Of a DNA stretch of 55,925 nucleotides, positions 17,118 through 26,809 are shown in pieces. Source of the stretch: Oscillospiraceae bacterium. Lineage in GTDB: Bacteria > Bacillota > Clostridia > Oscillospirales > Ruminococcaceae. The notes beneath the pieces are model-generated. The model saw only the letters and a program-made list of their open reading frames with translations. It was not told the origin of the DNA and did not search any database. Every line of letters begins with the position of its first letter. The stretch's first letter is position 1. The stretch covers positions 1 through 55,925 of the forward strand of contig JAFRAJ010000014.1 of assembly GCA_017405465.1 (NCBI GenBank), given 5' to 3'. A program made the position numbers and the translations under genes.

Positions 17118-17933
17118 ATGAAAAAGAACAATCTGAAGAAGCTCTTCATGCTGCTTCTGACAGCAGTGCTCGCTCTTGCTCTCGTTTCCTGCGGGAAGAA
17201 GGAAGAGGAAGAACAGCCCAAGGATCTGCTCGAGCAGATCAAGGAGCGCGGATACATCACCATCGCAACGGAAGGTGAATGGTCTCCCTGGACATATCAT
17301 GATGAGACCGGCAAGCTCACCGGATATGATGTCGAACTGGGAACGCTCATAGCTCAGAAGCTTGGTGTGGAAGCAAGATTCGAAGAGACAGCATGGGATG
17401 CTATCCTTGCCGGTGTTGACAGCGGAAGGTTTGACATCGCCTGTAACGGCGTAGGCTGGACTGCGGATAGAGCAGAGAAGTACAGCTTCTCGGATCCGTA
17501 TCTGTACACAACTGCTGTCCTTATGGTAAAGGGCGACAACACTGACATCACCTGCTTTGAGGACCTTGAAGGAAAGGTGACTGCGAACTCAGTAGGAAGC
17601 ACATACGCCAGCATCGGCGAGAGCTATGGCGCAACAGTTCAGAACGTCGATACTCTGGATCAGACCATGGATCTCCTGCTTCAGGGAAGGATAGATGCAA
17701 CCATCAACGCAAGAGTATCCTATAACGATTACATGGCCGCACATCCGGACGCTGACGTGAAGATCGTTGATGAGGCTGATACGGATAAGACCTGCATCCC
17801 GGTAAGGATGGCTGATGATACAAAGACTCTCGTTGAAGCAATAAACAAAGCTCTCAAGGAGATCATCGAAGACGGAACGCTCGGACAGCTGAGCATCAAG
17901 TATTTCGGTGCTGACATGACAAAGATCGGCTGA
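17118..17933 (+). CDS. Amino acid ABC transporter substrate-binding lipoprotein
   Basis: The 271-residue protein has a lipoprotein signal ending LVSCG, then a family 3 solute-binding fold. ITIATEGEWSPWTYHDE and GKLTGYDVELG resemble cystine-binding FliY/TcyA-type proteins, followed by DACNGVGWT-like and FSDPYLYTT segments. It captures substrate outside the membrane for the adjacent permease and ATPase. AAGGAG lies eight bases before the ATG at 17118. I consider L-cystine the likeliest ligand, but related proteins bind other polar amino acids. A terminator follows at 17961. Confidence 0.88.
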   Translation: MKKNNLKKLFMLLLTAVLALALVSCGKKEEEEQPKDLLEQIKERGYITIATEGEWSPWTYHDETGKLTGYDVELGTLIAQKLGVEARFEETAWDAILAGVDSGRFDIACNGVGWTADRAEKYSFSDPYLYTTAVLMVKGDNTDITCFEDLEGKVTANSVGSTYASIGESYGATVQNVDTLDQTMDLLLQGRIDATINARVSYNDYMAAHPDADVKIVDEADTDKTCIPVRMADDTKTLVEAINKALKEIIEDGTLGQLSIKYFGADMTKIG

Positions 17934-17960
17934 TTCTGACAGAACGAATAACAGCAAAAC

Positions 17961-18003
17961 AAAAGGCGGAGCATGGTGAATGCCCCGCCTTATTTTCTTT
18001 TTT
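17961..18003 (+). terminator. Terminator of the ABC transporter operon
   Basis: AAGGCGGAGCAT pairs with ATGCCCCGCCTT (one A-C mismatch), followed by a T-rich tail. Confidence 0.85.
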
Positions 18004-18045
18004 ACGGTCAGGATGTAAGACTGACTATCAGTGATATGCCTTTTG

Positions 18046-19101
18046 TCAGATGAATGAGAACTGCTCCTTGTCTCTCATGTTCAGGATAAATGCCTCAAGC
18101 AGCCTGTAAGAAGCATCGTAGTCACCCAGGTCCATCATCTCTACACAGGAATGGGCATATCTGGACGGCACGGAGATGACCCCTGTCGGGACTCCGCCGT
18201 TCCCCATATGCAGAGCTCCTGCATCTGTGCCTATACCGGTGAAGATCTCGGTCTGGTAAGGAATGCCCTTCTCTTCTGCCAGAGATTCCAGACATCTCCA
18301 GACGGACTTTGCAGCGATCAGACTGGAATCCATTATCTTTATACCGGCACCTGCACCGAGAGCGAGGGTCCTGTCCATCATACCTTCCGGAGTATCGCTC
18401 ACAGCTGTGGTATCCACAGCCAGGGCAACATCAGGCTTGAGATCTGAAGCAGCTGCATGAGCGCCTCTGAGACCCACTTCCTCCTGAACGGAGAAGATCC
18501 CGATAACTGTGCCGTGTACTTTTGAGAAATCGATCGTTTCCAGAGCATGAACCAGCATGGCACAGCCTGCGCGGTCGTCGAAAGCATGGCCATAAACGCG
18601 GTGGCTTCCGGCTTCTCTCATAGGCTGATCATATGTTATGCAGTCTCCGACGCGAATTCCCATAGCGCGGGCCTCATCGGCATCGGAAGCACCGACATCC
18701 ACATACAGCTCTCTGTAATTGCGTAAGCGCTTAGGATCATCGAATTTGACCATATGGGCAGAGATAGTGCCGATCACACCGGGATGCTGACCGTTATCAC
18801 TGTTTACCAGCACCTGCTGCGACAGGAGGATACGGTCGTCGTGACCTCCGAGCTTTTCGAATCGGAGCAGTCCGCTAGCCTCAATTTTTTTGACGATGAA
18901 ACCGACTTCGTCGGTGTGTGCGCTGACAGCGAGCGTCGGGCCTGGAAAGGCTCCTTTCTTAATAGCAATGAGATCTCCGACACCGTCGACATAGCATTCA
19001 TCGACATTGTCTTTCAGACGCTCATACAGAAATCTGATGACCGGCTGTTCGAAGCCGCACGGACCCGGAAGGGCTACAAGAGTGCGGAGCAATTCTTTCA
19101 T
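18046..19101 (-). CDS. M42 family metallopeptidase (glutamyl aminopeptidase/FrvX-like)
   Basis: The 351-residue protein matches M42 aminopeptidases. AVSAHTDEVGFIV supplies the first metal-binding His and Asp, GHAFDDRAGCAML the bridging aspartate region, and SVQEEVGLRGA the catalytic glutamate. The C-terminal RYAHSCVEMMD segment contributes the last His. These cytosolic, often dodecameric enzymes trim peptides from the N-terminus using two metal ions. AAGGAG lies upstream of the ATG at 19101. Length and motifs are standard. It faces the ABC transporter operon and may help recycle imported or internal peptides. Confidence 0.92.
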   Translation of the reverse strand: MKELLRTLVALPGPCGFEQPVIRFLYERLKDNVDECYVDGVGDLIAIKKGAFPGPTLAVSAHTDEVGFIVKKIEASGLLRFEKLGGHDDRILLSQQVLVNSDNGQHPGVIGTISAHMVKFDDPKRLRNYRELYVDVGASDADEARAMGIRVGDCITYDQPMREAGSHRVYGHAFDDRAGCAMLVHALETIDFSKVHGTVIGIFSVQEEVGLRGAHAAASDLKPDVALAVDTTAVSDTPEGMMDRTLALGAGAGIKIMDSSLIAAKSVWRCLESLAEEKGIPYQTEIFTGIGTDAGALHMGNGGVPTGVISVPSRYAHSCVEMMDLGDYDASYRLLEAFILNMRDKEQFSFI

Positions 19102-19211
19102 CTTTTTTTCTCCTTCTCAATGAAATGTTTTTCTGCATGTTACTATGATAGCATATCGAAGCGCGCAAAAAGAGGTTGCTTATATAAAGAAGAAAACAAT
19201 GGTGTTCCTCA

Positions 19212-19240
19212 TTGACAAACAAAAAACCTCATGATACTAT
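19212..19240 (+). promoter_or_regulatory. Promoter of tRNA-Thr/tRNA-Tyr operon
   Basis: A consensus TTGACA is followed after 17 bp by TACTAT with an extended -10 TGA. The first tRNA starts 29 bp later. Confidence 0.75.
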
Positions 19241-19268
19241 TGATAAGCGCCTTTTGAAAGGCATATTT

Positions 19269-19344
19269 GCTGGTATAGCTCAGTCGGTAGAGCAGCTGAT
19301 TTGTAATCAGCAGGTCGGGGGTTCGAGTCCGTCTACCAGCTCCA
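19269..19344 (+). tRNA. tRNA-Thr (anticodon TGT)
   Basis: The 76-nt cloverleaf has acceptor stem GCTGGTA/TACCAGC, anticodon stem CTGAT/ATCAG enclosing TTTGTAA, T arm GGTTCGAGTCC and encoded CCA. UGU reads threonine codons. Confidence 0.97.
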
Positions 19345-19353
19345 ATTGAATAT

Positions 19354-19438
19354 GGGAGAGTTCCCGAGTGGCCAAAGGGGGCAGACTGTAAATCTGTTGT
19401 CAGTGACTTCGATGGTTCGAATCCATCCTCTCCCACCA
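19354..19438 (+). tRNA. tRNA-Tyr (anticodon GTA)
   Basis: The 85-nt class II tRNA has acceptor stem GGGAGAG/CTCTCCC, anticodon GTA, a long variable arm and encoded CCA. It is cotranscribed with tRNA-Thr, nine bases upstream. Confidence 0.97.
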
Positions 19439-19440
19439 GA

Positions 19441-19467
19441 AAAACGCACGCGTCAGCGTGCGTTTTT
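19441..19467 (+). terminator. Terminator of tRNA-Thr/tRNA-Tyr operon
   Basis: An 11-bp stem AAAACGCACGC/GCGTGCGTTTT with loop GTCA ends in a run of T. Confidence 0.85.
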
Positions 19468-19489
19468 CCTTATCTGTTGTTTATTTGTC

Positions 19490-20518
19490 TCAGCCCTGTG
19501 CTTTAGCCCTGGCTTTCTCTTCCTTGCAGATGTCTCCGTATGCGCGCAGATTCTCAAGTGAATAACCGAGGATCAGATCCGGATTGCGTTCCTGCAGGAC
19601 CTCCATGATATGGAGGAAGGTATCCTGATCAACACCGTTTTTCCTTTTGATCTCACATACGGAGTAGTTCTTGTTTTTGTTCGTTGCTGCCTGCAGTGTC
19701 TGGGAAGTGACAGCTCCGTTGTATCTCTGAACGTGTCCGTACATCCATATTATGTCCTTAAGAGGCAGGATATTTCCTGCAGAAGGACAGAATATGAAAT
19801 CCTGTGAGATCCTGGTGACATCTTCTCCGATGATCTCATTGAGAGGTGAATCAAGCTGGACTGCAGCTTCATCCAGAAGGCCCTGCTTATCAAGATTCTT
19901 GAGGCTGCGCCTGACAGAACCGTTATGTATCGCTGCAGAAAGCCCCAATACGAAGAATGTGACTGCGGACAGCAGTCCGATCATCAGGAATATGGCCCCG
20001 ACATTTTTAGAGGGGGTCCTCATTGAATTCAGAAGGTATTTTCCGAATACATCATATACTTCATCACGGGAACTGTACTCAAATACATCCTTGATGACAT
20101 CAGCGAGTTCGTCGGATATCTTGTCGGGCATTCCATAGATCCGGGTGGGGGCGAGGTCGTATTCCTCTTCCGCGTACCACCATGTGTTGTGCTCTTTGAG
20201 GTCATAGAACTGGGAGATATTGAGCTTGACTATGTAACCGTAGCCGTACGGATCCACAGCCACATACCATCTCTCGCTGTCTCTGGAAGCTACATAGTCG
20301 CTTATTCCTTTTACATCCAGATAGACATATTTTCCTTTCATCTCATCTTCTGCCGGATAGAACTCTATGGCTTTGGAAGGGTCGGGCTTCTTCCCGTCAA
20401 GGGTGATGCCTGCGATGATGCCAATAACAGCCAGCGCCAGAAACACCGGTACAAGGATGCGGAGCCAGCGCGGACTTTTGAGATATTCTTTGAGTTTTTT
20501 TGCAGAATCCTTGTTCAT
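19490..20518 (-). CDS. Two-helix membrane protein of unknown function
   Basis: The 342-residue protein has a cytoplasmic basic N-terminus, a membrane helix at about residues 19-38, an extracytoplasmic domain of about 135 residues rich in Tyr and acidic residues (YVYLDVKGISDYV near its start), a second helix at about 175-198, and a C-terminal cytoplasmic domain. That last domain contains ILPLKDIIWMYGHVQR, which looks like a PH-like or DUF6709-type fold. I do not recognise a function. It starts 20 bases after the 601-residue protein gene on the same strand, so the two are probably cotranscribed and may interact. Confidence 0.7.
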   Translation of the reverse strand: MNKDSAKKLKEYLKSPRWLRILVPVFLALAVIGIIAGITLDGKKPDPSKAIEFYPAEDEMKGKYVYLDVKGISDYVASRDSERWYVAVDPYGYGYIVKLNISQFYDLKEHNTWWYAEEEYDLAPTRIYGMPDKISDELADVIKDVFEYSSRDEVYDVFGKYLLNSMRTPSKNVGAIFLMIGLLSAVTFFVLGLSAAIHNGSVRRSLKNLDKQGLLDEAAVQLDSPLNEIIGEDVTRISQDFIFCPSAGNILPLKDIIWMYGHVQRYNGAVTSQTLQAATNKNKNYSVCEIKRKNGVDQDTFLHIMEVLQERNPDLILGYSLENLRAYGDICKEEKARAKAQG

Positions 20519-20538
20519 GTGACCTCCTTAAAATGATC

Positions 20539-22344
20539 TCACTCGATATCAAGATGCGTGCCGGTGTTGTCATAAACAGACTCCAGAACGTCATCTGTAA
20601 GGGTAAATCTAAGGCAGAACTCAAACTGTTCTGTGAGAACGTCGGTGTCCTGCAGGTATCTGCCGAATCCGAGCGTTATATATGAATAATCTATATATAC
20701 CATAGTCGGAAGGATCCGCATACATCTCATCGCTTCCGTATAGGGCATTCCTGAGCGGATCACAGACAGAGCTGAAGCATCCAGCATTCCTTCCTTGTGC
20801 CAGATTCTTCTGTTTACTGCTGAGAACAGCACGAAATCTCCGCGCATTCCGAAACCCATGGTATAGGCCCATACAGGAGAACCGTCTGAGAGGAGATCCT
20901 GTGAATGTCCGTTATACAGAGTCGTCTCATCAACATGTGAACTCTCGGTGAGGGAAGGCATCATTTCCGCGGCCTGCGTGTATCCCGGCTGCGAGCGGAA
21001 ATCCATACAGTATCTGAATCCGAAAAGATCAGACAGGTATTCGTCAAAGCGTTCATACTGACTGAGTACAGAGCCAGTCATGTCAGAATGGAAAAGCGGG
21101 TCTATGCCGTCATATGAGTAACCTGAGCCCCATTCTGTGATGGCTCCGGAGATCTCCCTGGCCCAGAGCTGTCCTTTCCAGAGCGGACTGAAGTTCATAT
21201 GAGGATCCAGATATCCGTAGTGATATTCCCTGACTGTGTCACCGTCTCTTAGATAAGTGCGTATCATTGACGGCGAGGTCCCCGCCAGACTGTCCAGATC
21301 TTCCGGTGACGCAGCATCAGCGAAGGAAGATCCTGTGACTTCTCCGACCTCCGACGCACACTTAAGATCAAGGACAGTGATCTGTGATGCCTTACCGCTG
21401 TCATAGATGACCTGTACCGCAGCAGCAGGCGTTCCGTACACGGTAGAAGAAGAACTGCAGTAGACCGCTCTGTCGCCTTTTGCGGAAGAAGGTGTGCCCA
21501 GAGCAGCTTCCACAGCAGATCTCTCGGTGCCCGGCATGACGGATAATGCAGAGGAGACGGTCACCATTTCGTTTCTGCCATACTCTTCCGGCTGCGGAGA
21601 GGGATCAGTCTTACGGGAACGGAGAACATCGCTGATATAGGGGAACAGGAAGAAAACGGACGCGGCCAGTATCAGCACAGCTGCCGAGATCCATATGCCT
21701 TTCCGCCCGTGTTTTTTGTGTGCGCTGTTTACGGAGGCTTCAACATCGCTGCTGCCGTCAGTTCCGCCGGCTGCAGTGATCGTGACAGCATCTTGAGGTC
21801 CGTCAGAGAGGCCGCCTTCCGATAGTTCTTCTGCGGGGTCGGAACTGACGTCATCGTCAGAAGCCGGTATCGGGTATTCTTCCCTCAGGATCCGTTCAAG
21901 ACAGGAGAGAAAATCCTCAAGATCTGCCTGGCTCATCATGAAAGGAGCGGTGTCCGAGCAGGAGCATGCAGCCAGGACCGTGCAGATCTGTCCGGCAGGT
22001 TTGACGCGGATCCCTATCCTGATACCTTCACAAGACATCTTTATATCGTAAGGCTTTGCGGACAGGCGGAGAAGTGCGCCGCTGGCGGAGACAGTGCCCT
22101 TATATCCGGTGTTTCCGGACGGTGCCGCATCGACGGACATGCCGCCGTACAGCCTTCCGTCATCAAAGCGCAGAAGAATGTCCCAGACCCTGTCTGCAGG
22201 ATCCGGGAGCGTTACAGCCTGTGAGAAGTTGACCGGTTTTTCAGCCATGTATAAGCCGTCCGTTTTTCTTGATTTCTGAAGTACATCCATAATAGCATGA
22301 GAATCATCTTTGTTTAAGACTGGAGAGCGTTTTTCAGAAGACAA
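20539..22344 (-). CDS. Large bitopic membrane protein of unknown function
   Basis: The open frame encodes up to 601 residues. Residues 1-160 form a cytoplasmic domain, an acidic linker spans about 160-210, a single membrane helix lies at about 217-239, and residues 240-601 are extracellular. Near residue 265 the sequence MPGTERSAVEAALGTPS resembles a SmpA/BamE-type motif, and a similar pattern recurs near the C-terminus (SGMPYTEAMRCM). The start is uncertain: the longest frame uses TTG at 22344 without a clear ribosome-binding site, and ATG codons at 22290 or 22248 are alternatives. Function is unknown; the architecture suggests a sensor or envelope protein working with the 342-residue downstream protein. 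Confidence 0.65.
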   Translation of the reverse strand: MSSEKRSPVLNKDDSHAIMDVLQKSRKTDGLYMAEKPVNFSQAVTLPDPADRVWDILLRFDDGRLYGGMSVDAAPSGNTGYKGTVSASGALLRLSAKPYDIKMSCEGIRIGIRVKPAGQICTVLAACSCSDTAPFMMSQADLEDFLSCLERILREEYPIPASDDDVSSDPAEELSEGGLSDGPQDAVTITAAGGTDGSSDVEASVNSAHKKHGRKGIWISAAVLILAASVFFLFPYISDVLRSRKTDPSPQPEEYGRNEMVTVSSALSVMPGTERSAVEAALGTPSSAKGDRAVYCSSSSTVYGTPAAAVQVIYDSGKASQITVLDLKCASEVGEVTGSSFADAASPEDLDSLAGTSPSMIRTYLRDGDTVREYHYGYLDPHMNFSPLWKGQLWAREISGAITEWGSGYSYDGIDPLFHSDMTGSVLSQYERFDEYLSDLFGFRYCMDFRSQPGYTQAAEMMPSLTESSHVDETTLYNGHSQDLLSDGSPVWAYTMGFGMRGDFVLFSAVNRRIWHKEGMLDASALSVIRSGMPYTEAMRCMRILPTMVYIDYSYITLGFGRYLQDTDVLTEQFEFCLRFTLTDDVLESVYDNTGTHLDIE

Positions 22345-22450
22345 ATAAACTGCAGGACAGAATGTTGAAACAGGCTAAAAGAAGGGGCATCTTCTGATGT
22401 GCACTAAGCACAAATATTTCAGGTCATATATATTCAAAATGACGGCGCTA

Positions 22451-22459
22451 TGTTATACT
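22451..22459 (+). promoter_or_regulatory. Extended -10 promoter of Dabb gene
   Basis: TGTTATACT is an extended -10 element. A weak TTCAAA lies 15 bp upstream. It sits about 30 bp before the Dabb start. Confidence 0.5.
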
Positions 22460-22489
22460 TTTTTACTGAAGAAAAAGGAGGGAACGATT

Positions 22490-22780
22490 ATGGTTAGACA
22501 CACAGTGTGCTTCAAGCTCAAGGATCACAGTGACGAAGCAAAGGAAAAGGCAGCTGAGGTGCTGCTCTCAATGGTGGGAAATGTTCCCTCGATAAGAAAG
22601 ATCTGGGTGGGAACGGACTTCCTCATGTCAGACCGCAGTTATGACCTGATACTGCAGGTGGATCTTGATAACAGGGAAGCACTCGAAGAATACCAGAATG
22701 ACCCTTACCACTGCGAACAGGTAAAACCCTATATGCATGCCAACCGCGAAGCCAGTGTTGCGGTAGACTGTGAATTCTGA
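22490..22780 (+). CDS. Dabb family (stress-responsive alpha/beta barrel) protein
   Basis: The 96-residue protein matches the Dabb ferredoxin-like dimeric barrel family: [12 protein letters not shown] at the start, a central helix with [17 protein letters not shown], the [19 protein letters not shown] strand-helix and a PYMHANR tail. Members are small cytosolic proteins of mostly unknown activity, sometimes stress-induced. A GGAGGG ribosome-binding site fixes the ATG at 22490. The glycyl-tRNA synthetase gene follows within 50 bp without a terminator. Confidence 0.88.
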   Translation: MVRHTVCFKLKDHSDEAKEKAAEVLLSMVGNVPSIRKIWVGTDFLMSDRSYDLILQVDLDNREALEEYQNDPYHCEQVKPYMHANREASVAVDCEF

Positions 22781-22827
22781 GAACAAAGAAGACAGATCAA
22801 GACAAAGATATACAGAGGTGTTTTAAA

Positions 22828-24216
22828 ATGCTGCAGACAGAGAAAACAATGGATAAGATCGTCGCTCTGTGCAAGAACAGAGGATTCATCTTCCCCGGAA
22901 GCGAGATCTACGGAGGACTTGCAAACTCCTGGGACTACGGTCCTCTCGGAGCGCTCCTCAAGCAGAACGTGAAATCAGCCTGGTGGAAGAAGTTCGTGCA
23001 GGAGAGCCCGACCAACGTCGGACTTGATGCAGGTATCCTGATGAACCCCAGAGTCTGGGAAGCTTCCGGACATGTGGTCAACTTCAATGATCCGCTCATC
23101 GACTGCAAGAGCTGCAAGAGAAGACACCGCGCTGACAAACTCATAGAGGAATGGGCAAAAGAGACCGGAAACGATGTGGTCGTGGAAGCTATGACCAATG
23201 ACGAGATGGTCGCATTCATCAGAGAGAACAAGATACCCTGCCCCGGATGCGGAGCCACGGATTTCTCAGATATCAAGAAATTCAACCTCATGTTCAAGAC
23301 ACATCAGGGCGTAACGGAAGAGAGCGGCACTGATGTATATCTCCGCCCCGAGACAGCACAGGGCATCTTCGTGGACTACAAGAGCGTCCTCAGGACCAGC
23401 AGGAGAAAAGTCCCGTTCGGCATCTGCCAGATAGGAAAGAGCTTCCGTAACGAGATCACTCCCGGAAACTTCATATTCCGCACACTTGAGTTCGAGCAGA
23501 TGGAGATGGAGTTCTTCTGCGAGCCCGGAACGGATATGGAATGGTTCCAGTATTGGAGAGGCTTCTGCAGAGACTGGCTGCTCTCTCTCGGCATCAAGGA
23601 AGAGAACCTGAGACTCAGGGACCATGAGCCTGCAGAGCTGGCATTCTACTCCAAGGGCACCACAGACTTCGAGTACCTCTTCCCGTTCGGATGGGGCGAA
23701 CTGTGGGGCATCGCGGACCGCACCGATTATGACCTCTCACAGCACTCCAAGTTCTCCGGCGAGAGACTGGTATATCAGGAAGAGGGCAAAGAACCTTACG
23801 TTCCTTATGTCATCGAGCCTTCCATAGGCGTCGAGAGAGCACTGCTGGTGTTCCTGACCGAAGCGTATGACGAGGAGCAGGTCGGAGACAATGACGTGCG
23901 CACAGTGCTGCATCTGCACCCGTTCCTTGCACCTTACAAGGCTGCTGTTCTGCCTCTTTCCAAGAAGCTCGGAGAAGGCGCCGCAAAGGTCCGTGACCTG
24001 CTGGCCAAGGAATTCATGGTGGACTATGACGAGTCAGGCTCCATCGGCAAGCGCTACCGCAGACAAGACGAGATAGGAACTCCCTTCTGCGTCACATATG
24101 ACTTTGACAGTGAGACCGACGGCTGCGTTACAGTGCGCGACCGCGACACCATGGAGCAGGTAAGACTGCCCATCGACGGACTCAGAGATTATCTGAGAGA
24201 AAAAGTCTCATTCTGA
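22828..24216 (+). CDS. glyS: Glycyl-tRNA synthetase, dimeric (alpha2) type
   Basis: The 462-residue protein is the homodimeric class II glycyl-tRNA synthetase found in many Gram-positive bacteria and eukaryotes. [25 protein letters not shown] opens the catalytic core in two recognisable blocks. [27 protein letters not shown] and [13 protein letters not shown] form motifs 1 and 2, and [14 protein letters not shown] motif 3. The insert has zinc-type cysteines (CKSCKRRH and CPGCGA). It charges tRNA-Gly with glycine. There is no T-box leader in the 47-bp gap upstream. A terminator follows at 24243. Confidence 0.95.
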   Translation: MLQTEKTMDKIVALCKNRGFIFPGSEIYGGLANSWDYGPLGALLKQNVKSAWWKKFVQESPTNVGLDAGILMNPRVWEASGHVVNFNDPLIDCKSCKRRHRADKLIEEWAKETGNDVVVEAMTNDEMVAFIRENKIPCPGCGATDFSDIKKFNLMFKTHQGVTEESGTDVYLRPETAQGIFVDYKSVLRTSRRKVPFGICQIGKSFRNEITPGNFIFRTLEFEQMEMEFFCEPGTDMEWFQYWRGFCRDWLLSLGIKEENLRLRDHEPAELAFYSKGTTDFEYLFPFGWGELWGIADRTDYDLSQHSKFSGERLVYQEEGKEPYVPYVIEPSIGVERALLVFLTEAYDEEQVGDNDVRTVLHLHPFLAPYKAAVLPLSKKLGEGAAKVRDLLAKEFMVDYDESGSIGKRYRRQDEIGTPFCVTYDFDSETDGCVTVRDRDTMEQVRLPIDGLRDYLREKVSF

Positions 24217-24242
24217 GAATTAGCAAGAGCAAAAAACGGACG

Positions 24243-24276
24243 GCGCCGCGCGATGCTCGTGCGGCGCTGATATTTT
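24243..24276 (+). terminator. Terminator after glyS
   Basis: An 11-bp stem (24243-24253 with 24257-24267, one G-T pair, triloop TGC) is followed by TGATATTTT. It overlaps the region just before the typA start, so readthrough may supply typA. Confidence 0.65.
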
Positions 24277-24286
24277 GAGAAAACAC

Positions 24287-26116
24287 ATGATTAGAGAAGA
24301 TCTTAGAAATATAGCGATAATAGCCCACGTTGACCACGGCAAGACTACGCTGGTCAACGAGATGCTCCGCCAGGGAGGCGCATTCAGAGAGAACCAGGTC
24401 ATAGCTGACAGAGTCATGGACTCAGGCGACCTGGAGAGGGAGAGGGGAATAACGATCCTTTCCAAGAACTGCTCCTGCACCTACAACGGAGTGAAGATAA
24501 ATATCATAGACACCCCCGGACACGCTGACTTCGGAGGAGAAGTCGAGCGTGTCCTTAAGATGGCGGACGGAGTGCTGCTTCTGGTCGATGCAGCTGAAGG
24601 CCCGATGCCTCAGACACGTTTCGTGCTGTCAAAGGCGCTGGAACTCGGTCTGATGCTGGTCGTGGTGGTCAATAAGGTGGACCGCCCCGACGCCAGAGTG
24701 CATGAAGTTGTGGATGAGATACTTGAGCTTCTTCTGGACCTGGGAGCCAGCGAGGAACAGTTCGACAGCCCGATGCTGTTCTGCTCCGGACGCAGCGGCA
24801 CTGCCAGCTACTCGAATGAGGTGCCGGGAGAGGATCTGAAGCCTCTGTTCGAGACGATAATCAATTACATCAAGCCGCCTCAGGGCGATGAGAACGGAGA
24901 TCTGCAGCTCCTGGTGTCATCGGTGGACTACAACGATTATGTCGGCAGGATCGGAGTCGGCCGTATAGAGCGAGGGAAGATCCGCGTCGGAGAAGACGTC
25001 TGGATCTGTGACTACCACGACCCTTCTGTCGGAAGAAGGGAGAGAGTCTCAGCGCTGTTCCAGTTCACTGACGTACACAGGGATCCCTGTGAGACAGCGA
25101 CGGTAGGGGACATCGTAGCAGTATCCGGCATCGGAGAAGTAAATATCGGAAACACCGTGTGCGAGCCTGAAAAAGCCGAACCGCTTCCTTTCGTAAAGAT
25201 AAGCGAACCGACGGTGGAGATGACATTCTCTGTTAACGACAGCCCCTTCGCGGGAACAGAGGGTGAGTTCGTCACAAGCCGCCAGCTCAAGGAGAGACTG
25301 GAGAGAGAACTTCTCAAGGACGTCTCTCTCAGAGTAGAGCCTACCGATTCTACTGACAGCTTCAAGGTATGCGGCAGAGGCGAGATGCACCTGTCCATCC
25401 TTATAGAGACTATGCGCAGAGAGGGCTATGAGCTCATGGTGAGCCCGCCCAGAGTGCTTTACGAGACCATCGACGGAAAAGTATGCGAGCCTTACGAGAG
25501 ACTGGTATGCGACGTACCTCAGGAGGCTGTGGGTTCCGTTATGGAGAAGGTGGGGAGCCGCAGGGGAGAACTTGAGGTAATGACACCTCAGGGAAGCCGC
25601 ACAAGGCTTGAATTCATAGTTCCTTCCAGAGGACTTTTCGGATACAGGAACGAATTCCTTTCCGACACACGCGGAGAGGGCATCATGAGTTCAGTTTTCG
25701 AGAAGTATGCCGAGAGAAAGGGTGATATACCCATGAGGCAGAACGGATCGCTCGTCGCCTTCGAGACCGGAGAGTCTGTGACCTACGGGCTCTACAATGC
25801 ACAGGAGCGCGGAGCGCTCTTCATCGGTCCCGGCGTAAAGGTTTATGCCGGAATGGTCGTCGGAGCTGCTCCGAAACCCGGAGACATCACAGTCAATGTC
25901 TGTAAGAAGAAACATGTTTCGAACATGAGAGCTTCCGGCTCGGATGAGGCTCTGAGACTGACACCTCCGAAACAGATGTCGCTGGAGCAGTGCATCGAGT
26001 ATCTGGCTGAGGATGAGCTCCTTGAAGTGACGCCTCAGAACCTCAGGATCAGGAAGAGACTTCTGGATCATGCGGCAAGGATGAGAGAACTGTCAAAGAA
26101 GAAGACACAGGAATAA
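24287..26116 (+). CDS. typA: Translational GTPase TypA/BipA
   Basis: The 609-residue ribosome-associated GTPase has the G motifs AHVDHGKTT, the effector [19 protein letters not shown] and NKVDRPDAR, followed by the EF-G-like domains and the C-terminal BipA domain with the [16 protein letters not shown] motif. It assists ribosome assembly and stress adaptation. The ATG at 24287 begins the conserved [14 protein letters not shown] segment. The TTG 12 bases earlier adds little, and neither has a strong ribosome-binding site. Confidence 0.95.
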   Translation: MIREDLRNIAIIAHVDHGKTTLVNEMLRQGGAFRENQVIADRVMDSGDLERERGITILSKNCSCTYNGVKINIIDTPGHADFGGEVERVLKMADGVLLLVDAAEGPMPQTRFVLSKALELGLMLVVVVNKVDRPDARVHEVVDEILELLLDLGASEEQFDSPMLFCSGRSGTASYSNEVPGEDLKPLFETIINYIKPPQGDENGDLQLLVSSVDYNDYVGRIGVGRIERGKIRVGEDVWICDYHDPSVGRRERVSALFQFTDVHRDPCETATVGDIVAVSGIGEVNIGNTVCEPEKAEPLPFVKISEPTVEMTFSVNDSPFAGTEGEFVTSRQLKERLERELLKDVSLRVEPTDSTDSFKVCGRGEMHLSILIETMRREGYELMVSPPRVLYETIDGKVCEPYERLVCDVPQEAVGSVMEKVGSRRGELEVMTPQGSRTRLEFIVPSRGLFGYRNEFLSDTRGEGIMSSVFEKYAERKGDIPMRQNGSLVAFETGESVTYGLYNAQERGALFIGPGVKVYAGMVVGAAPKPGDITVNVCKKKHVSNMRASGSDEALRLTPPKQMSLEQCIEYLAEDELLEVTPQNLRIRKRLLDHAARMRELSKKKTQE

Positions 26117-26122
26117 TGAGAA

Positions 26123-26162
26123 TGCCCGAAGAACTGCACTCAGGCAGCCTTCGGGCGTTTTC
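26123..26162 (+). terminator. Terminator of typA
   Basis: GCCCGAAG and CTTCGGGC pair around an inner CTGC/GCAG helix, followed by GTTTTC. Confidence 0.75.
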
Positions 26163-26169
26163 GCTATAC

Positions 26170-26210
26170 AAGAAATGGCCCGGATGAGCTGATGAGGCTC
26201 ACCGGGCCAT
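26170..26210 (-). terminator. Terminator of HMA protein gene
   Basis: A long stem (ATGGCCCGG/CCGGGCCAT plus inner TGAGC/GCTCA) is followed on the minus strand by TTCTT. It lies just beyond the stop at 26228. Confidence 0.65.
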
Positions 26211-26227
26211 GCTGCTGAAAGAATGAA

Positions 26228-26428
26228 TCAGGCTACTACCTTGTAGCCGGCGGCTTCTACGGCCGCGCTCAATGCCGAGGGGTCGCTGCCTTCGAAAACG
26301 ACGGTAGCTTTCTTTTCCTCAAGGGAAACAACCGCGGAGGAAACGCCCTCCACATTTTCAAGTGCTTTACGTACGCGTGCCGCACAATGCTCGCACATCA
26401 TACCTTCTATGGATATATCAACTGTCAT
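26228..26428 (-). CDS. Heavy-metal-associated (HMA) domain protein, CopZ-like
   Basis: This 66-residue single HMA domain has the metal-binding motif GMMCEHCAARV (C12 and C15) in a ferredoxin-like fold ending AVEAAGYKVV. Such proteins carry copper(I) or similar soft metals to P-type ATPases or repressors. AGGAGG lies upstream of the ATG at 26428. No metal ATPase or CsoR/CopY regulator is adjacent, so this is an orphan chaperone gene with its own terminator. Confidence 0.88.
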   Translation of the reverse strand: MTVDISIEGMMCEHCAARVRKALENVEGVSSAVVSLEEKKATVVFEGSDPSALSAAVEAAGYKVVA

Positions 26429-26542
26429 CCACACCACCTCCTACATTAATTATTATCTGAATTATACCATATGTGCTCCTGTCAAGTGTTAATGCAGCGT
26501 GAACGACGCCGGACTTCAGCCTGTTAGGAAAGGAGGTTTGAA

Positions 26543-26809
26543 TTAATGGATCCTGCTGAGATAATATACGGCTGCACACTGGACTGCCAGTATGGCAGGC
26601 AATCCTATCCGGAAGGACAGGTGTCTCGTCTTGTGACGGAACGCGAACATCCCGATTATAGCCCCGACAGATCCTCCAATGACAGCGAGGAGGAACAGCG
26701 TGCGTTCAGGAATACGGCTCGCGGCGTTCCTTGCCCGGAACTTGTCTGTGCCCATGGCAAGGAAAGCGATAAGATTTATGACTGCCAGATAGATGACTGC
26801 GTATTTCAT
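26543..26809 (-). CDS. DUF1294 small membrane protein
   Basis: The 88-residue protein matches DUF1294: MGTDKFRARNAASRIPERTL with the usual DK-A-RIPE pattern, GGSVGAIIGMFAFRHKTRH, and three hydrophobic helices. The family is uncharacterised. Its start overlaps the hemW stop by ATGA, indicating translational coupling to that gene. Confidence 0.85.
   Translation of the reverse strand: MKYAVIYLAVINLIAFLAMGTDKFRARNAASRIPERTLFLLAVIGGSVGAIIGMFAFRHKTRHLSFRIGLPAILAVQCAAVYYLSRIH

Noticed and set aside
22781..22827. Possible T-box leader for glyS
   Set aside because: The gap is 47 bases, and no stem I, specifier loop or terminator/antiterminator pair is present.
26417..26500. TTGACA and TATAAT upstream of the HMA gene on the minus strand
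   Set aside because: Both hexamers are near consensus but only 13 bp apart, too close for a normal sigma-70 promoter. The extended -10 may work alone, so I did not list a pair.
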